From: Piromyces finnis
Taxonomy: Eukaryota; Neocallimastigomycota; Neocallimastigomycetes; Neocallimastigales; Neocallimastigaceae
DNA: 64,000 nucleotides
Reading direction: 5' to 3'
NCBI GenBank assembly: GCA_002104945.1
Contig: MCFH01000010.1
Coordinates: 124,001-188,000, forward strand
Below, one piece after another: positions 14,092 through 26,600 of this stretch. The translations under genes were made by a program, and so were the position numbers. Position 1 is the stretch's first letter. Every line of letters begins with the position of its first letter. The notes beneath the pieces were generated by a model. The model did not search any database. It saw only the letters and a list, made by a program, of their open reading frames with translations, and had not been told where the DNA came from.

Positions 14092-14265
14092 GAAGGAACA
14101 CCATTATTGACGATAACAGTGGATCTTTCAACCAAAATCATGCCTTTTGTTATTGGCCAATAATGGTCAATGTTCAAAAGGTTTGAAGCATCATCTAAGA
14201 GCGTCAATACTGAAGAAACAGTAAGACAGGCCAGGAGGGCCAGCATAACCAATGGAGATCATAAT
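13950..14265 (+). mobile_element. LINE family B relic, 3' parts in scrambled order
   Basis: The sequence matches the 3' part of the LINE at 54968-59846. Positions about 13965-14007 match its 59350-59391 region, ending in CGAAGGAACAC. It then jumps to the terminal tail (ATGTATTATAATTTT... to GATGCCGTT), followed by about 30 A (to 14090). Immediately afterwards the sequence restarts at CGAAGGAACACC and runs through the end of the reverse-transcriptase frame to GGAGATCATAATTTT, stopping short of the tail. The open frame on the minus strand across it is a shadow. Copies differ by scattered substitutions, so this insertion is older or independent. Confidence 0.8.
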
Positions 14266-15060
14266 TTTTTCTTTTTTCAATATTAAAGTAATATTTTAGT
14301 AGTATTTTTATTTACTATTAATTAGTATCTGAAATATATATCCAAGCTAAACATTTATCTTCACTTAATACATTTTTGTATGCTTTTAATTGAATAATAC
14401 TCTTTCTTCTTTTTCTTGTTCATGTAAACATTTTAATCTATTATTTCTTTCCATAAGTATCTTTTTCTTTAAACTCAGTTCCTAATTCATAATATCAAAT
14501 TGAAGTATTACTCTATTATATTCAAATTATTTATAACTATATTAAAAACTTTCCATTAGCTTCAAGTGAAATAAATGATGATGGTGGCTAAGTTTAATAC
14601 TAATTAAAATTTGAAGCAAGTAATATTAAAAAAAAAAAAAAAAAAAAAAGAAAACGAAACAAAAGAAAAGAAACACTTTAAAAAAGGATGAAATGATTAT
14701 GCAAAGTTATTTAAAATATATATTTAAAATGTATGAATATATTAATAAGACATTTTATTTACTTTTTATAACCATTGATACATTAACACTAAAAATAGTT
14801 ATTTAACAAATACATATTTTTAATAATGGAAATAAAAAAGCAATTTAATTCTATATACAAATATTTGAATATTTATTATCATATCATTATTAATTCATTA
14901 ATAATTGTTTTAATTATATAATATATGTAATTAAAAAATCATTTATAACATACACAATATTTTTTTTTTTTAAATAAAGTTTTAAAATTTTGATAAAAAT
15001 GATTTGCTCAATCCTATAATAGAAATTTATTTTTTCTTTTCTCAAAGTTAAAATAAAAAA
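14266..15060. other. Intergenic region with a possible minus-strand relic
   Basis: Mostly A/T-rich DNA. On the minus strand at about 14325-14500 a broken frame reads like former coding sequence (LGTEFKEKDTYGKK, then QLKAYKNVLSEDKCLAWIY) with internal stops. I could not assign it to a family. Homopolymer A at about 14630-14650. Confidence 0.3.
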
Positions 15061-15870
15061 ATAGAGAAAAAGTTGATAAATTGATAGGAAATAATAATGT
15101 AGTTAGTATCCATGAAGATGTTTTTTTAAAGAAATTTATAAAAAGAGAAATGAATTAAAGAAAAATCCATAAAAAGAAAAGAAAGAATTAACAGGAAAAT
15201 TTGAAGGATATAGTAATATAAGTGGGAAATTTAAAAGTGTACTAAATAAAGAGTATAATGAAAATAAATAATATGTAATAACAAATTATTATAGGAAAAG
15301 ATGGACGTAAATGGATGTACATTACAAAACCAAGAAAAATTTAGAAAATCATCAATAGCTTCAATAATACTTATTATAGTAAGGGAATATATGAAATATT
15401 TAATAAATTAAATGGTTCTGAAGGAAAAATTTTTGATGAAGAAAGATAAGAATTAGAAATAAAAGACTATGAAAATTCCAGAAATAGTATCATACTTTAT
15501 ATTTTGATTTCTCTGATGAAGACAATGAATATGGTTATTTTCATGAATATTTAAATTGTTTATTTGATAGTTTGGTAGAAGACATTAAAGATATATAATT
15601 ATTAAAAGATCATAAGGATAAGAACAGTATAAGTCTAATATTGCAGGAAACAAATAAGAAAAGAATAAATTAAAATATGATGACTTAGAAGAGGTAAATC
15701 ATAATAAAAAATTATTGGACAGAAATAGAACATTCTAAAGAAGTATCAAGAATATTTAACTTTGATATAAATGACGTAAATGATAATATTTTAGTATCAG
15801 TTATAATGAGAATTAGAGAAATATAGAACAGAAGATATAAAAAAGGACCTAGAAGAAACAAACATATTAT
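15061..15870 (+). pseudogene. Decayed protein-coding relic, family unknown
   Basis: Across about 800 bases the plus strand has purine-rich, codon-like composition resembling genuine exons nearby, but the frame is interrupted by many stops and shifts. Readable pieces include GKDGRKWMYITKPRK, NKLNGSEGKIFDEER, and after a frame change FDFSDEDNEYGYFHEY. No intron boundaries rescue a single frame. It looks like a degenerate gene copy. I do not recognise the parent. Confidence 0.4.
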
Positions 15871-16721
15871 TTTAATTTAATGTTATCCTTTTCTTATTTT
15901 ATTATATTTTATTATATTTATCAAGTTATAAGATAGGAATATATCATGCTATATGATTTGCAATATTCATCAAATAGTTAAACAATTCAATTTTTTTTTT
16001 TTCTTTTTCTTTTGTTTTTAAATTGTACCACTATTATTTATTATTAATTTCCTTGAATTATAAAATAACATCATATAAACTCTGTAATATAAAATAATAT
16101 ATCATACGCATATGCATCCAATTTTACGTATAAATGAAATAATGATTATATATAAAAATATTATAAATTTTAGGAAAGTATAACATGTATATATTATATG
16201 TATATATATTTTATTTTGTTTTATTTATCTAATTTAGAGGCTTTTGATAATATATTTAATAAAAAAGTTTTATTTATTATTTTAATTTTTTTTTTTTTTT
16301 CTTAAATAAAGTTGAATTGTGTAGTAAAATAAATAAACATATATGAAATGTACGTATTAAATTATTATTTTCAAGTTTCTAGTGAAATAAATCCATTAGT
16401 ATTATAATTTTATTTAAACGATATGCTTTAATTTTTTATGTTTAAAAAAAAAAAAAGAATAATTACAGTAGTATATTTATACAATTAATAATAGTATTGA
16501 TAATAATAATAATAGTAATAATGATAATAAAAGTATTAAAAGGTTATTGAATCATTGTTTATAAACTTAAATATTTTAAAATTTTCAAACTCATTACTAT
16601 TTATTGAAAAAAGTAACTTTTTTTTTTTTTAACTATATTACTTTTTTTTTTCTTTTCTAAATATATATACACTACTTTATTATTCTTATCATTTATCTAT
16701 CATTTATCTATTTTGTAGTTT

Positions 16722-16766
<45 letters not shown>

Positions 16767-16844
16767 TTGGTTTATTTAGAATATTTATATTAGATATTGA
16801 AGATTTCCAGAGTAATTAAGAATTTATAATTAAAAGTTATATAA
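15871..16844. other. Intergenic region
   Basis: A/T-rich with several T runs (about 16725-16768). It includes the 3' flank of LSM8. No feature I can support. Confidence 0.5.
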
Positions 16845-17788
16845 TTATTTTAAATTGTAATTAACTGGAAGTATTGGATTTGCCTGAACTAAACTCCAAT
16901 CAATGCTTTCATCTTCTTCAACATCTATTTGTCCTACTATTGCTCTATTAATATTTAATTGAAATTAAAAATTGAAATCCATTTTAATTTTTATTTTTGT
17001 TATTATCATAAATTTAGTTTTTTCGATATAAATATATTATTATTATTATTGTTTTTTAAAAATAATTAATAATAATATATAAAAATATTATAATATAAAA
17101 AAAAGATTAATGATTAATGGATTATATATTGCTTTGAAATTATATTATATGATAATTAAAAGAATTTATTAAATTTATAATGATTATTTCTATATCAGAT
17201 TTAATTAGTTAAAATCATACATGTTATCTCCACGAATAATATGTAAACCTAATTCACTACTTTCGACACCTTCGGTTGGTCTAAATATTCTTTCGACAGA
17301 ATGTTCAAGTATTATATTTGTTGCTTGGTCATATCCTTTTAATACGCCCTATTTTAATGAATTTATTGATTAAATGTGATAAAATTATATATATATGATT
17401 TAAAATGTAAGTTATATATTTGATAAAGAATAAAGTGATGAAAAATGATAATTTATTAGTTTTGAATATTTAATATTTAAAAGTTTAATTCCTGTTCCAT
17501 TTATTCACTTACAATAATAACTCTTCCATCATTGGTAATAACAGAAATATGTTCTATTAATTGAAATTATATAAATTGAATGAAATAAAAATGCCAATAT
17601 TATTTAAATAGGTTTTAATTCCATTATAATTATTATCATCATTGTTTGGTTTGTAATAATATATAAAAAGACATTATTATTAGTTATATTATTTTTCCAT
17701 TAAAAAAGTAAACTTTCATTTAATAATTGCTTAAAAATAATATATATATATAAATCTTACGATCTACGTAATCTTGTAAATTGGCCAT
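16845..17788 (-). CDS. LSM8: U6 snRNA-associated Sm-like protein LSm8
   Basis: Model: complement(join(16845..16944, 17221..17348, 17513..17553, 17761..17788)), 98 residues, the usual LSm8 size (about 95-110). It opens MANLQDYVD, followed by the Sm1 strand region ISVITNDGRVIIG, LKGYDQATNIIL, the ERIF block, and Sm2 LGLHIIRGDN; after the Sm fold comes VGQIDVEEDESIDW, matching the conserved acidic segment of LSm8 rather than LSm1. The phases of all four exons agree. LSm8 nucleates the nuclear LSm2-8 ring that binds the U-rich 3' end of U6 snRNA. Each exon is under 130 nt and the longest frame spans only part of the protein, so length-based gene finding would miss it. Confidence 0.92.
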
Positions 17789-19639
17789 TCTTTATATAGT
17801 AATTTTAAATTATTAAAATGTGTAGATTATCAATAGTTTTTATATATATATATATTTAATATGATTTTTATTGATAATAAATTAAATTAAATTATTTTAT
17901 ATTTTTATAATAATGGTATTTAAATATTTAAATCAAATGTTTTCAACAATAAATAACTAAATAAATATTTAATTTTATTTTATTTTTTAAAATTTCAATT
18001 TCTTTTTGATATTATATAAAATACTTTAATTTTTTTTTTAATTTAAAAAAATTTCTTCTTATTTTCTTTCTTTCTTTTTTTTTTTTTATGCTGTACTTCT
18101 TGGTAAAAAAAATTTTTTTTTTTACCTAAAAGAGTTTTAGGATTATATTACATTTTGTAATGGAGATAATACATTAATGTAATAAAAAAATTATTTTTTT
18201 AAAGATAAAATTATTTTTATATATATAAAATTATATATACTATAAATATTTATAACTAATTAAAAAAAAAAAAAAAAGTAAATATAAAATAAATGATTAT
18301 ATATGAATATTATTATTAAAAAATAATAAATGAATTATAGATTTGTATCTTTAATAAGAGAATTAGAAAGAATATGAAAATATCAAATTTTTTGAATATA
18401 TATTCCTCCAAAAGAAAAATGATGATAAATTATAATTAAAATACTTTTTTATTTTCTAATAGTCATATTTAGTTATTATTAATTAGTAATTATACTTTTT
18501 TTTTTATTATATTTAAATCTATTTCTAAAATTATTTTTTATTATAATATAATATATTTATATATTAATTTAAATATTTTAATTATTTAATTATATTATTA
18601 TTTATTACATTATTTTTAATTTTTGAAAAAATAATAGATATCACTATCACTTATTGAACATATTTAATATTAATTTAAAAGAATAAATTGAAAGAAAAAA
18701 AAAAAAAAACAAATACTGTTATTAATAATAAATAATATATGTTATAATACTATTTTCTTTTATAGGGAATAATATAAAAATAGTTAAAAAAAATTAAAAT
18801 TTAAAAATCAAATATTTTATAATTTGAAATCTATTCTATATTACATATTTTATTTTATTCATACGATATAACATAAATTTGTCATATTATTATTATTATT
18901 ATTATTAAAACCAGAGTATATTTTATTTATATGCACTAAAAGGATAATACATTACGATAAACATGAGTATTACTTTTATCATTTTAGAGTAAAATTGTCA
19001 TTTTAATATTAATTTTAATAATTTTACTTACATTTATGCACAAATATCAACCAGTTACATACAAGCCAAAGTAATACACAAATTATAATTCAATTAAAAA
19101 ATAAATGAATAAAATAATAATATAAAAAAAAACAACATGTCATAATTTTTGAAATTTTTTTATTTATATATAATCAAATAAAAACCTTTTTTTTTTTAAT
19201 GGATAAATATATAAATACTTTTTTTCTTTCCCATTTTTTTATAAGTGATTTATAATATCATATTGTATACAATTCTCATTCTCTTCTTCCTTCTTCATAT
19301 ATCTTCGGTTGAATAGAGAATACCTTTATAATTTTTCAACTTTTATAGAAAAAATAAAATAAAAAATAGAACAAAATAAATCATTTTTAATATAAAAGAT
19401 ATTTCTTTTCATCATAATAAATAAGAAACGCTAGTAATTTTTCGAAAACATAATTATATAATCATATATATATCAATAATTTCTTTCAATAATTCCAACA
19501 TTATTTTTCCAATATCGTTATAATTCATTTTGGTATATTGTTATATATATATATATATACATTTATATAAAGAAAAAATTTTGTAAAACAAGTATAGAAT
19601 TTTAAAGAAATTAAATTGAATAATATACATTATCCTATA
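17789..19639. other. Divergent intergenic region between LSM8 and the zinc-finger gene
   Basis: Upstream DNA of two divergently transcribed genes. It has T and A tracts (about 18070-18125) and otherwise near-pure A/T. A short stretch at about 18336-18420 reads coding-like with stops on the plus strand, but it is too short to interpret. Confidence 0.5.
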
Positions 19640-22600
19640 ATGGAATCTACAAATAAAAATAAAGATTATTCCTTTAATATACCTTCAAAAAAGAGAAAAA
19701 AGAGTAAAAGTGAATCAGACACTCTATTTGCTAGTACAACAGCACAAGGTATAATAATAATATTCTAAAAATCTAAAAGTATTATATATACTTTATATAA
19801 TAATAATAAAGTACATGTATTATAATAAATTAATTTTTCATCATTATATTATTTATTCATATCTGTATTATATATCAAAATTTCTTATGATATCTATTAT
19901 ATTTTTTTATTTAACTTTTAATACCAAAAATTTTTATATAAAATATATTGCAAATTTATTATTGCGAAAATGTATTTTATAAAAATATTTTTTTGATTTA
20001 AATAAAGATAATGCAACTATAAATTTTCTAAATCCAAACAGCTTATTATTAAATTCAATAGATAGTTTAAATGACAATTCAAATAAAATAGGAACAAAAA
20101 CTGATATATTACCTCATGGTTTAAATAATATTGATTCAGTAGATAATACACTTACTCAAGCCTTTGCTCAACAACAGCTAGCAGCACTGCAATCTCAATT
20201 ATCATTAACAGGACAGGAGAGTTTATTTGCTCATGAACAACCAGATGAAACAAATATTTCACCATTATCACATATATTACCAGAATATTCAACATCAACG
20301 TCTCTGCCGACAACAACTACTAATACTACCCCTTCATCAAATTCATTAGATATTCAAAATGCGTATTTAAATATGTTAAATTATTATTCTCAACAAATGT
20401 CCTATCCTAAAACTCAAACTACAACGTCAGCAGCCGCCTCAACACCAGATAATCTTGTGGCAATATTACCAATAACACAACCTTCTAATACTACTTCCAC
20501 ATTTACCAATCCTAATGATACACCTATAAATAGTCAAAGTCATCATGATAATCAAGATAATCATGATACTACTATGACTACTAATACTACTACTAAAGCT
20601 ACTACAGCTAATACCACTACAACTACTATTACTAATGATAATAATAATAATCATACTAGTAATAATAATAACACTAATAGTAATATACTAAATTATCAAC
20701 AACAACTTCTAACTTTGTTACAACAACAACAACAACAACTTCAATTACAACAACTTGAGGCCAATCCTATAGATGAAAGTAGTCTATTAAATTTATCAAA
20801 TCAAAATAATTCCGTACCTACATCATCAAATCATACTACAATTCCACCTACTACCTCTGTTTCTCTTATATCAAATTTACTATCTTCTACTCCTCTATCA
20901 TCAGTAGCCTCAACGCCTCTAGCTTCTAGTGAAGTTTCTTCCACTTCAAATATTTCTAATCTTTCTACTACAGATATAAAATTTTCACCCGATTCAAAAG
21001 AACCACCAGAAGCATTCCCTCAAAAAGAGAATAAAAAATCGGAAACCCCTCTATCTAATTCAATTGATTATACCACAGCTAATGCTGAAGCTCTTAGTCA
21101 AATATTAGGTATTCCTAAAAAGGAAATTCCTGAGATGATGGCGTCTCTAGAGAAATCATTAGAAAAAAATAACCCTACTACCACTGAAACTATCTCAATA
21201 TTTCCTAAAAAAAGTGATACTTTAGACGACAAAAAAGAAGAAATAAAGATATCTGAATCAAAAGAAAAAGAACCCACTAAAACAGAAACAAAATCTATGA
21301 ATCCAATATCATCAACAAAAAAATTGAAAGAGAAATTAGAATTAGAATTAAAAGCCAGTAAGTTAAATGATAAAAAAAATATATAAGTATTATTATTATT
21401 CATAAAAGCATAAAAAAATACAATACATTTTATATTTTTCTTTTTGTTAAAATCTATTATTAACATAATATATATTTATATTTTCTTCCATAATCTAAAG
21501 AATCAACAACCAATACAACAGAACCAACTTCAACGCCTATTCCTATCGCCCCTCAATTATCAACAGATCCATCTACAAATCCTTTATTTAATCCACAACT
21601 TTCACTTCAAGATCAACTCACAACAAATACCCAAGCTCAAGAATTACTAAATAGTGCAGCTTCTGGGCAGATACCAGCACTTCCTCTGGCACAATTAACT
21701 CAATTACAACAACTTCAACTTCAACAGTCAACACAACAACTATTATTACATCAACTTTCACAGATGCCTCAACAACAACAACTTTTAATGCAACATTTAT
21801 TTCAACTACCGCAACAACAACTTCTTTTCCAGCAACTCTCTCAATTACAACCTCAACAACAAATGCTTTTTTTGCTTCAGTTACAACAACAACAACAGCT
21901 TCAAAGTCAATTAGCTGGACTTCCTTTAGATGAAGAAAAATTAAAACAATCTCTTTTTGATCCTAATGTTTTACAAACATTAATGCAATCCTTAGCTTAT
22001 TCTTATCAAGCAACCTCAATGTTTCCATTTTTAACGCAACAATTTGGTATGGGGTTAGGGTTAAATCTAGGAAATGATGCTTTAAATGCAGCAGCTCTCT
22101 ATAATGCAGCAGCTCAAGCAAATAACTTTTTTTTAAATAAAAAAACACCCATTATGATGGATACGAGCAATTCTTCTTCATTACTTCATCATACCACAGG
22201 TATGTCTTCATCATTAAAATGCCCTGAACCTAATTGTAATAAAGTATTTACCCGTGCCTATAATTTAAAATCACACCAACTTTCTCATTCTGGTGTTCGT
22301 CCTTATCAATGCAGGTAAATAAATATATCATTTTAACAAATTTTTTATTTCATTCATTCCTTCAAAAAATTAATGAAAAATATATATTTTTTGTAATAAT
22401 ATATATGTATATATATGTATATAAAAAAATTAGTACATGTCAAACATCATTTGTAAGAAAACATGATTTAAAACGGCATGAACGATTACATTCTGGTATA
22501 AAGCCTTATGTATGTGAAATTTGTAAACGAGGATTTTATCGAAGTGATGCTTTGGCTAGACATGAACGTTCAGGTACTTGTAGTGGTTCACATCATCATA

Positions 22601-22833
22601 ACAATACCAATACCAATACTAACCCAACTAGTTCTAAAGCATCAAAATCTAGTCTAATGACGAAAACACAATCTTTACCATCCCTTTCTAGTGCTAATTT
22701 TAATTTAGGACAACAACAAGCTTATTCTTCACCAAAAATCAGTTCTCCACTAGTATCCACCTCTGGAAAAACAACAATAAATCAAAGTTCAAATCTTTCT
22801 AAAACAACTACTCCACCAAAGATACCAAAATAA
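19640..22833 (+). CDS. Q-rich C2H2 transcription factor, Swi5/Ace2-like
   Basis: Model: join(19640..19748, 20008..21357, 21501..22314, 22434..22833), 890 residues, phases consistent. A basic NLS-like KKRKKSK lies near the start. Residues about 40-720 are low complexity, with Thr/Ser/Asn-rich stretches and then long Gln/Leu repeats, typical of activation regions. Three C2H2 fingers follow at about 727-811: CPEPNCNKVFTRAYNLKSH, then CQTSFVRKHDLKRHERLH, then CEICKRGFYRSDALARHE. The RAYNLKSH, FVRKHDLKRH and DALARH pattern is that of the Swi5/Ace2 group of fungal cell-cycle regulators. An intron interrupts the second finger after its first Cys. The C-terminal tail is Ser-rich. Target genes cannot be told from the sequence. 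Confidence 0.88.
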
Positions 22834-23089
22834 ATTTAATAAACATACTATATAATATCATACCAATAAATAGGAATTTATTTTATATTGACTATTTAAA
22901 AACTTAATTTAATATAACAATTACTTGTGACTTATACTACTACTACTACTACTAATAATAAAATAATAAAATAATAATAAATTTATCTTTTTTTTTTTTT
23001 ATAAGAATATATGTTGTATTATTATTATTTTTTATAAAGAGCTTCACTAAAAAAGAATATGAATTACAGTAATTATGGTTATATTATTC

Positions 23090-23120
<31 letters not shown>

Positions 23121-26070
23121 TTTGGGGATGATAATATTAACTTATTTAGTTATTTAGTATATAGATGTCAATAAAAATGACAATTAGTAATATCAATTTT
23201 GAACTTTTGTAGATAAAACTTTAATATATATATTTTTTATATTATTTAATATATAAAAATACAATATATACTAAACAAATATGTTGATAGTTATTATTTT
23301 ATTTATTTATCGCACCTTATACTATATTAAACTATTTTTATTTTTGTTAAACTTTTTTTTTTTTAAAAATTTAATTGATATAAATTTTAAAATTTTTTAA
23401 CAAATTCTCCATTCAATTAATCTTTTTTTTTTTACCATAAAATTTAATTTTTTTATTTTTTTATATACTTTGGAACTTTTAAAAAAATTTTCTTGTCATT
23501 AAATTCCCATTTATTTTTATAAACACTGAATAAGTGTCATTTTCATTGCTCATCTTTCAAAATAATAATAATTAATAATGATAATAATATACACAAATAA
23601 TAACAGTAATAACAATAATAATAATAATAATAATAATAATTATTATTATTATAAATATATGATTATAAATATTTTTTTTTTGTTAAATCCATTTTAAAAT
23701 AATTAATATATATATATTTAATAGATAAATTAATTTTTTGAAATTTGATATTCCAATAATAATGTCAAAATGCCTATATTGAAAAAGAAATCTTAAACTA
23801 TCGATTAAGATGAATACCTTTATACTCTTAACCTCTATATAATAATAGTAATAATAAAAACAGTAATAAAAATAAGTGTTGAATTTATTTTAAAATAAAT
23901 TAAAAAATAAAAACAAAGGTGATTATTTAAAATAACATTATCATTATTACTTATTTATAAAGTGACTATAATGACATTCATGGTGACTTCTAATACTCTT
24001 TTTTAAAAAAAAAAAAATAATAATAATAAGGTTTAAATTTAATTTTAATTTTGTATTTTTTAAGTAATTTTTTTTAACTATTTTAAAATGATAATTTTAA
24101 AAATATTTTGAATATGATTGGATAAAAATAATTTTATCTTTTATTTCATTGGTTAAAAATATAATTTTAAAAATTTCAATAAATGTTAAAATAGTTTTTT
24201 TAAAATTTATTTTATTAAATGTATCAAATATATTTAAATTATCATTAATATATGAATAATATATATTAGTCAATATGATTTATAATAGAAATGTATTGTT
24301 AGTATAATAGTCTAATGTATTGATTATATAATAACTTTATTTTAAAATATTAAATTGAGTACAATTAGAAATGATTTAGGCGTATGTTTGTTGTGGTAAG
24401 GTGGTGATGTGGTTATGAAAAAAAAAAAAGAAAAAAAGCTTTTGTATATACTAGTTTTTTATTATTTGGTCATCAGAAAAAAAAAAGAAAAGGATAGTAT
24501 GGCTAAATTGGATGATCTCAATAATAAATAATTAATAATAATAATAACAATATTATTATAACTACTATTACTATTGCTTTTTGTGATAAAGTATAAGAAG
24601 TAAATAAAATGAAAAATTAGCATTGAAAAATGCTCTTTTCACTATAATTCTTCAAACCATAGCATTATATTTATTTTTAAGTTCTTGTAATACAGTCATT
24701 TTTAATTTTTATAAAATATACTTTTTTATCCATTTATTTTAGAATGAAATTTAAATATATCTTTTCAATTTTATCTTCCTATACTATTAACTTTAAAAAT
24801 AAAAGGTATTCATTATAAATAAATTTACTACTTTTAATTTTATTTATTTTTAGTAATTTTTAATTATGTAAAAGAAACATCTTTTTTTTTTTTAATTAAT
24901 GATTAAAAAAGGCTTATTTTTTATTTAAATATAATAAGATTAGTTTTAATAGAACTAGAGATAAAAAGTTGTTGTTTTTAATTAATAATGGTGGAGCGAC
25001 AATAAATATATGATTTTATATATCAATGAATATGACTATTAAGTATATATTTGTCGTTAAATTATCAAGAAAAACAATATCTTAATATACTGCTGATTTA
25101 AAATATCCATGATTACATTATCTGAATATTATGAAAGACCACATGAAATCATCGGTTAAATATTTAATCCAACCGAGCAAAACTCACTCTATTTCAAACT
25201 ATTCTTGTTGTTGAAACAGCTGCAGCTGGGATTTAATTATGTTTAATGAAAATAATGAATATTAAAAAGTATTATTATTATTGGTTTTTTTTTTCTTTTT
25301 ATATTAGATAAGTAATAAAATTAAATTATAATTAATTGATTGATTTGGTTTTTATATTTATGTATATTATAATATACTATTCAATATAAATTATAATATA
25401 TTATTTAATTATAATTTTGTTTAATAAAATTATTCAACATTTCTATATATTAATTTTAATTTTTATCTTTTTTTTTTTTTATTTTTCCTCTGATGAATTA
25501 CGCATATATTATAATTACATATATTATCATTATATTAATTCAATATATTAATATATTTTCAATATATTTTTTTGAATTTTGAATTTTTTTTTATTATATT
25601 CATAATAATTTTTTTTTAACCTTGCTCTTTTACCTTTTTTTTTTTTATTTTAAAGTAAAAAAAAAAAAAATAATTAGAAAAGAAAAAAAATAGATTTAAA
25701 AATTTAATAATTTAATTAATTTACTATACCTTATTATTATATTATCTAATTATTAAACCAAACACTACAATACAATAAAAGAAAATATTGTTCTTAATAA
25801 TAGATTTTCTTTATTTTGAAAAAAAAAATAATAAAATTTCTTTCTTTCTTTCTTTCTTTTTTTTTTTTTTTTTGTATTAATGCTTAAAAAAGAGTAAATA
25901 TTATTATTTTATTTAATCTTTCATTATATACTTATAATATTCGATACTTTAAATGTTGATTGATAAAAAAATATGAAAATAAGGAGAAAATAAAGAATAG
26001 AATTCTTTAAAGAAAAAATATTTAATGATAAATATTTTTAATCATTAAATATATAAAAGCTTTTATATAT

Positions 26071-26121
<51 letters not shown>

Positions 26122-26600
26122 GAAAAACAATTTGCATGAGAATTATGAGATTTTATTATAATAATCATAATAAAAGAATATAAATAATAAAGAATGGTGT
26201 TAAATTAGAAAAATCTAATATAATGGCAATGGTTAAGAAAATTAAAAATATATACATATTAAAAATATATTAAAAAAAACCCGAAAGTTTTTTTTAGATA
26301 ATATATAAAGAGGAAATAGTATATTGAAATTAAAAGTAGATAATATTGTTAAGATCATTAAGAAGAATAATAGTCTTTTTAAAAATTCATAAATATAATT
26401 TTTTATATTTTAAATATAAATCATATTTAATGAAAAACTTTGAGTTTTATGATTTATTTTTCTATGAAAAATATAATTTAGATTATAATTATCATCAAAA
26501 TAAAAACTAAATAATTATTTCTTTCATTATATTCAATATTTAATATATATAGTATTTAAATATAGAAAAACATAAAAAAACAGTTATAAAATAAAATACA
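22834..26600. other. 3.8-kb intergenic region
   Basis: 3' flank of the zinc-finger gene and upstream DNA of Bdp1. It contains triplet arrays (about 23615-23650, 26075-26120), homopolymers, and near 25150-25240 a less AT-rich patch with an inverted repeat TCGGTT/AACCGA and a CAGCTGCAGCTG palindrome. No gene detected on either strand. Confidence 0.5.

Noticed and set aside
14061-14252. 63-residue minus-strand frame
   Set aside because: It is the antisense of the LINE B relic; the same antisense frame appears at 59368-59553.
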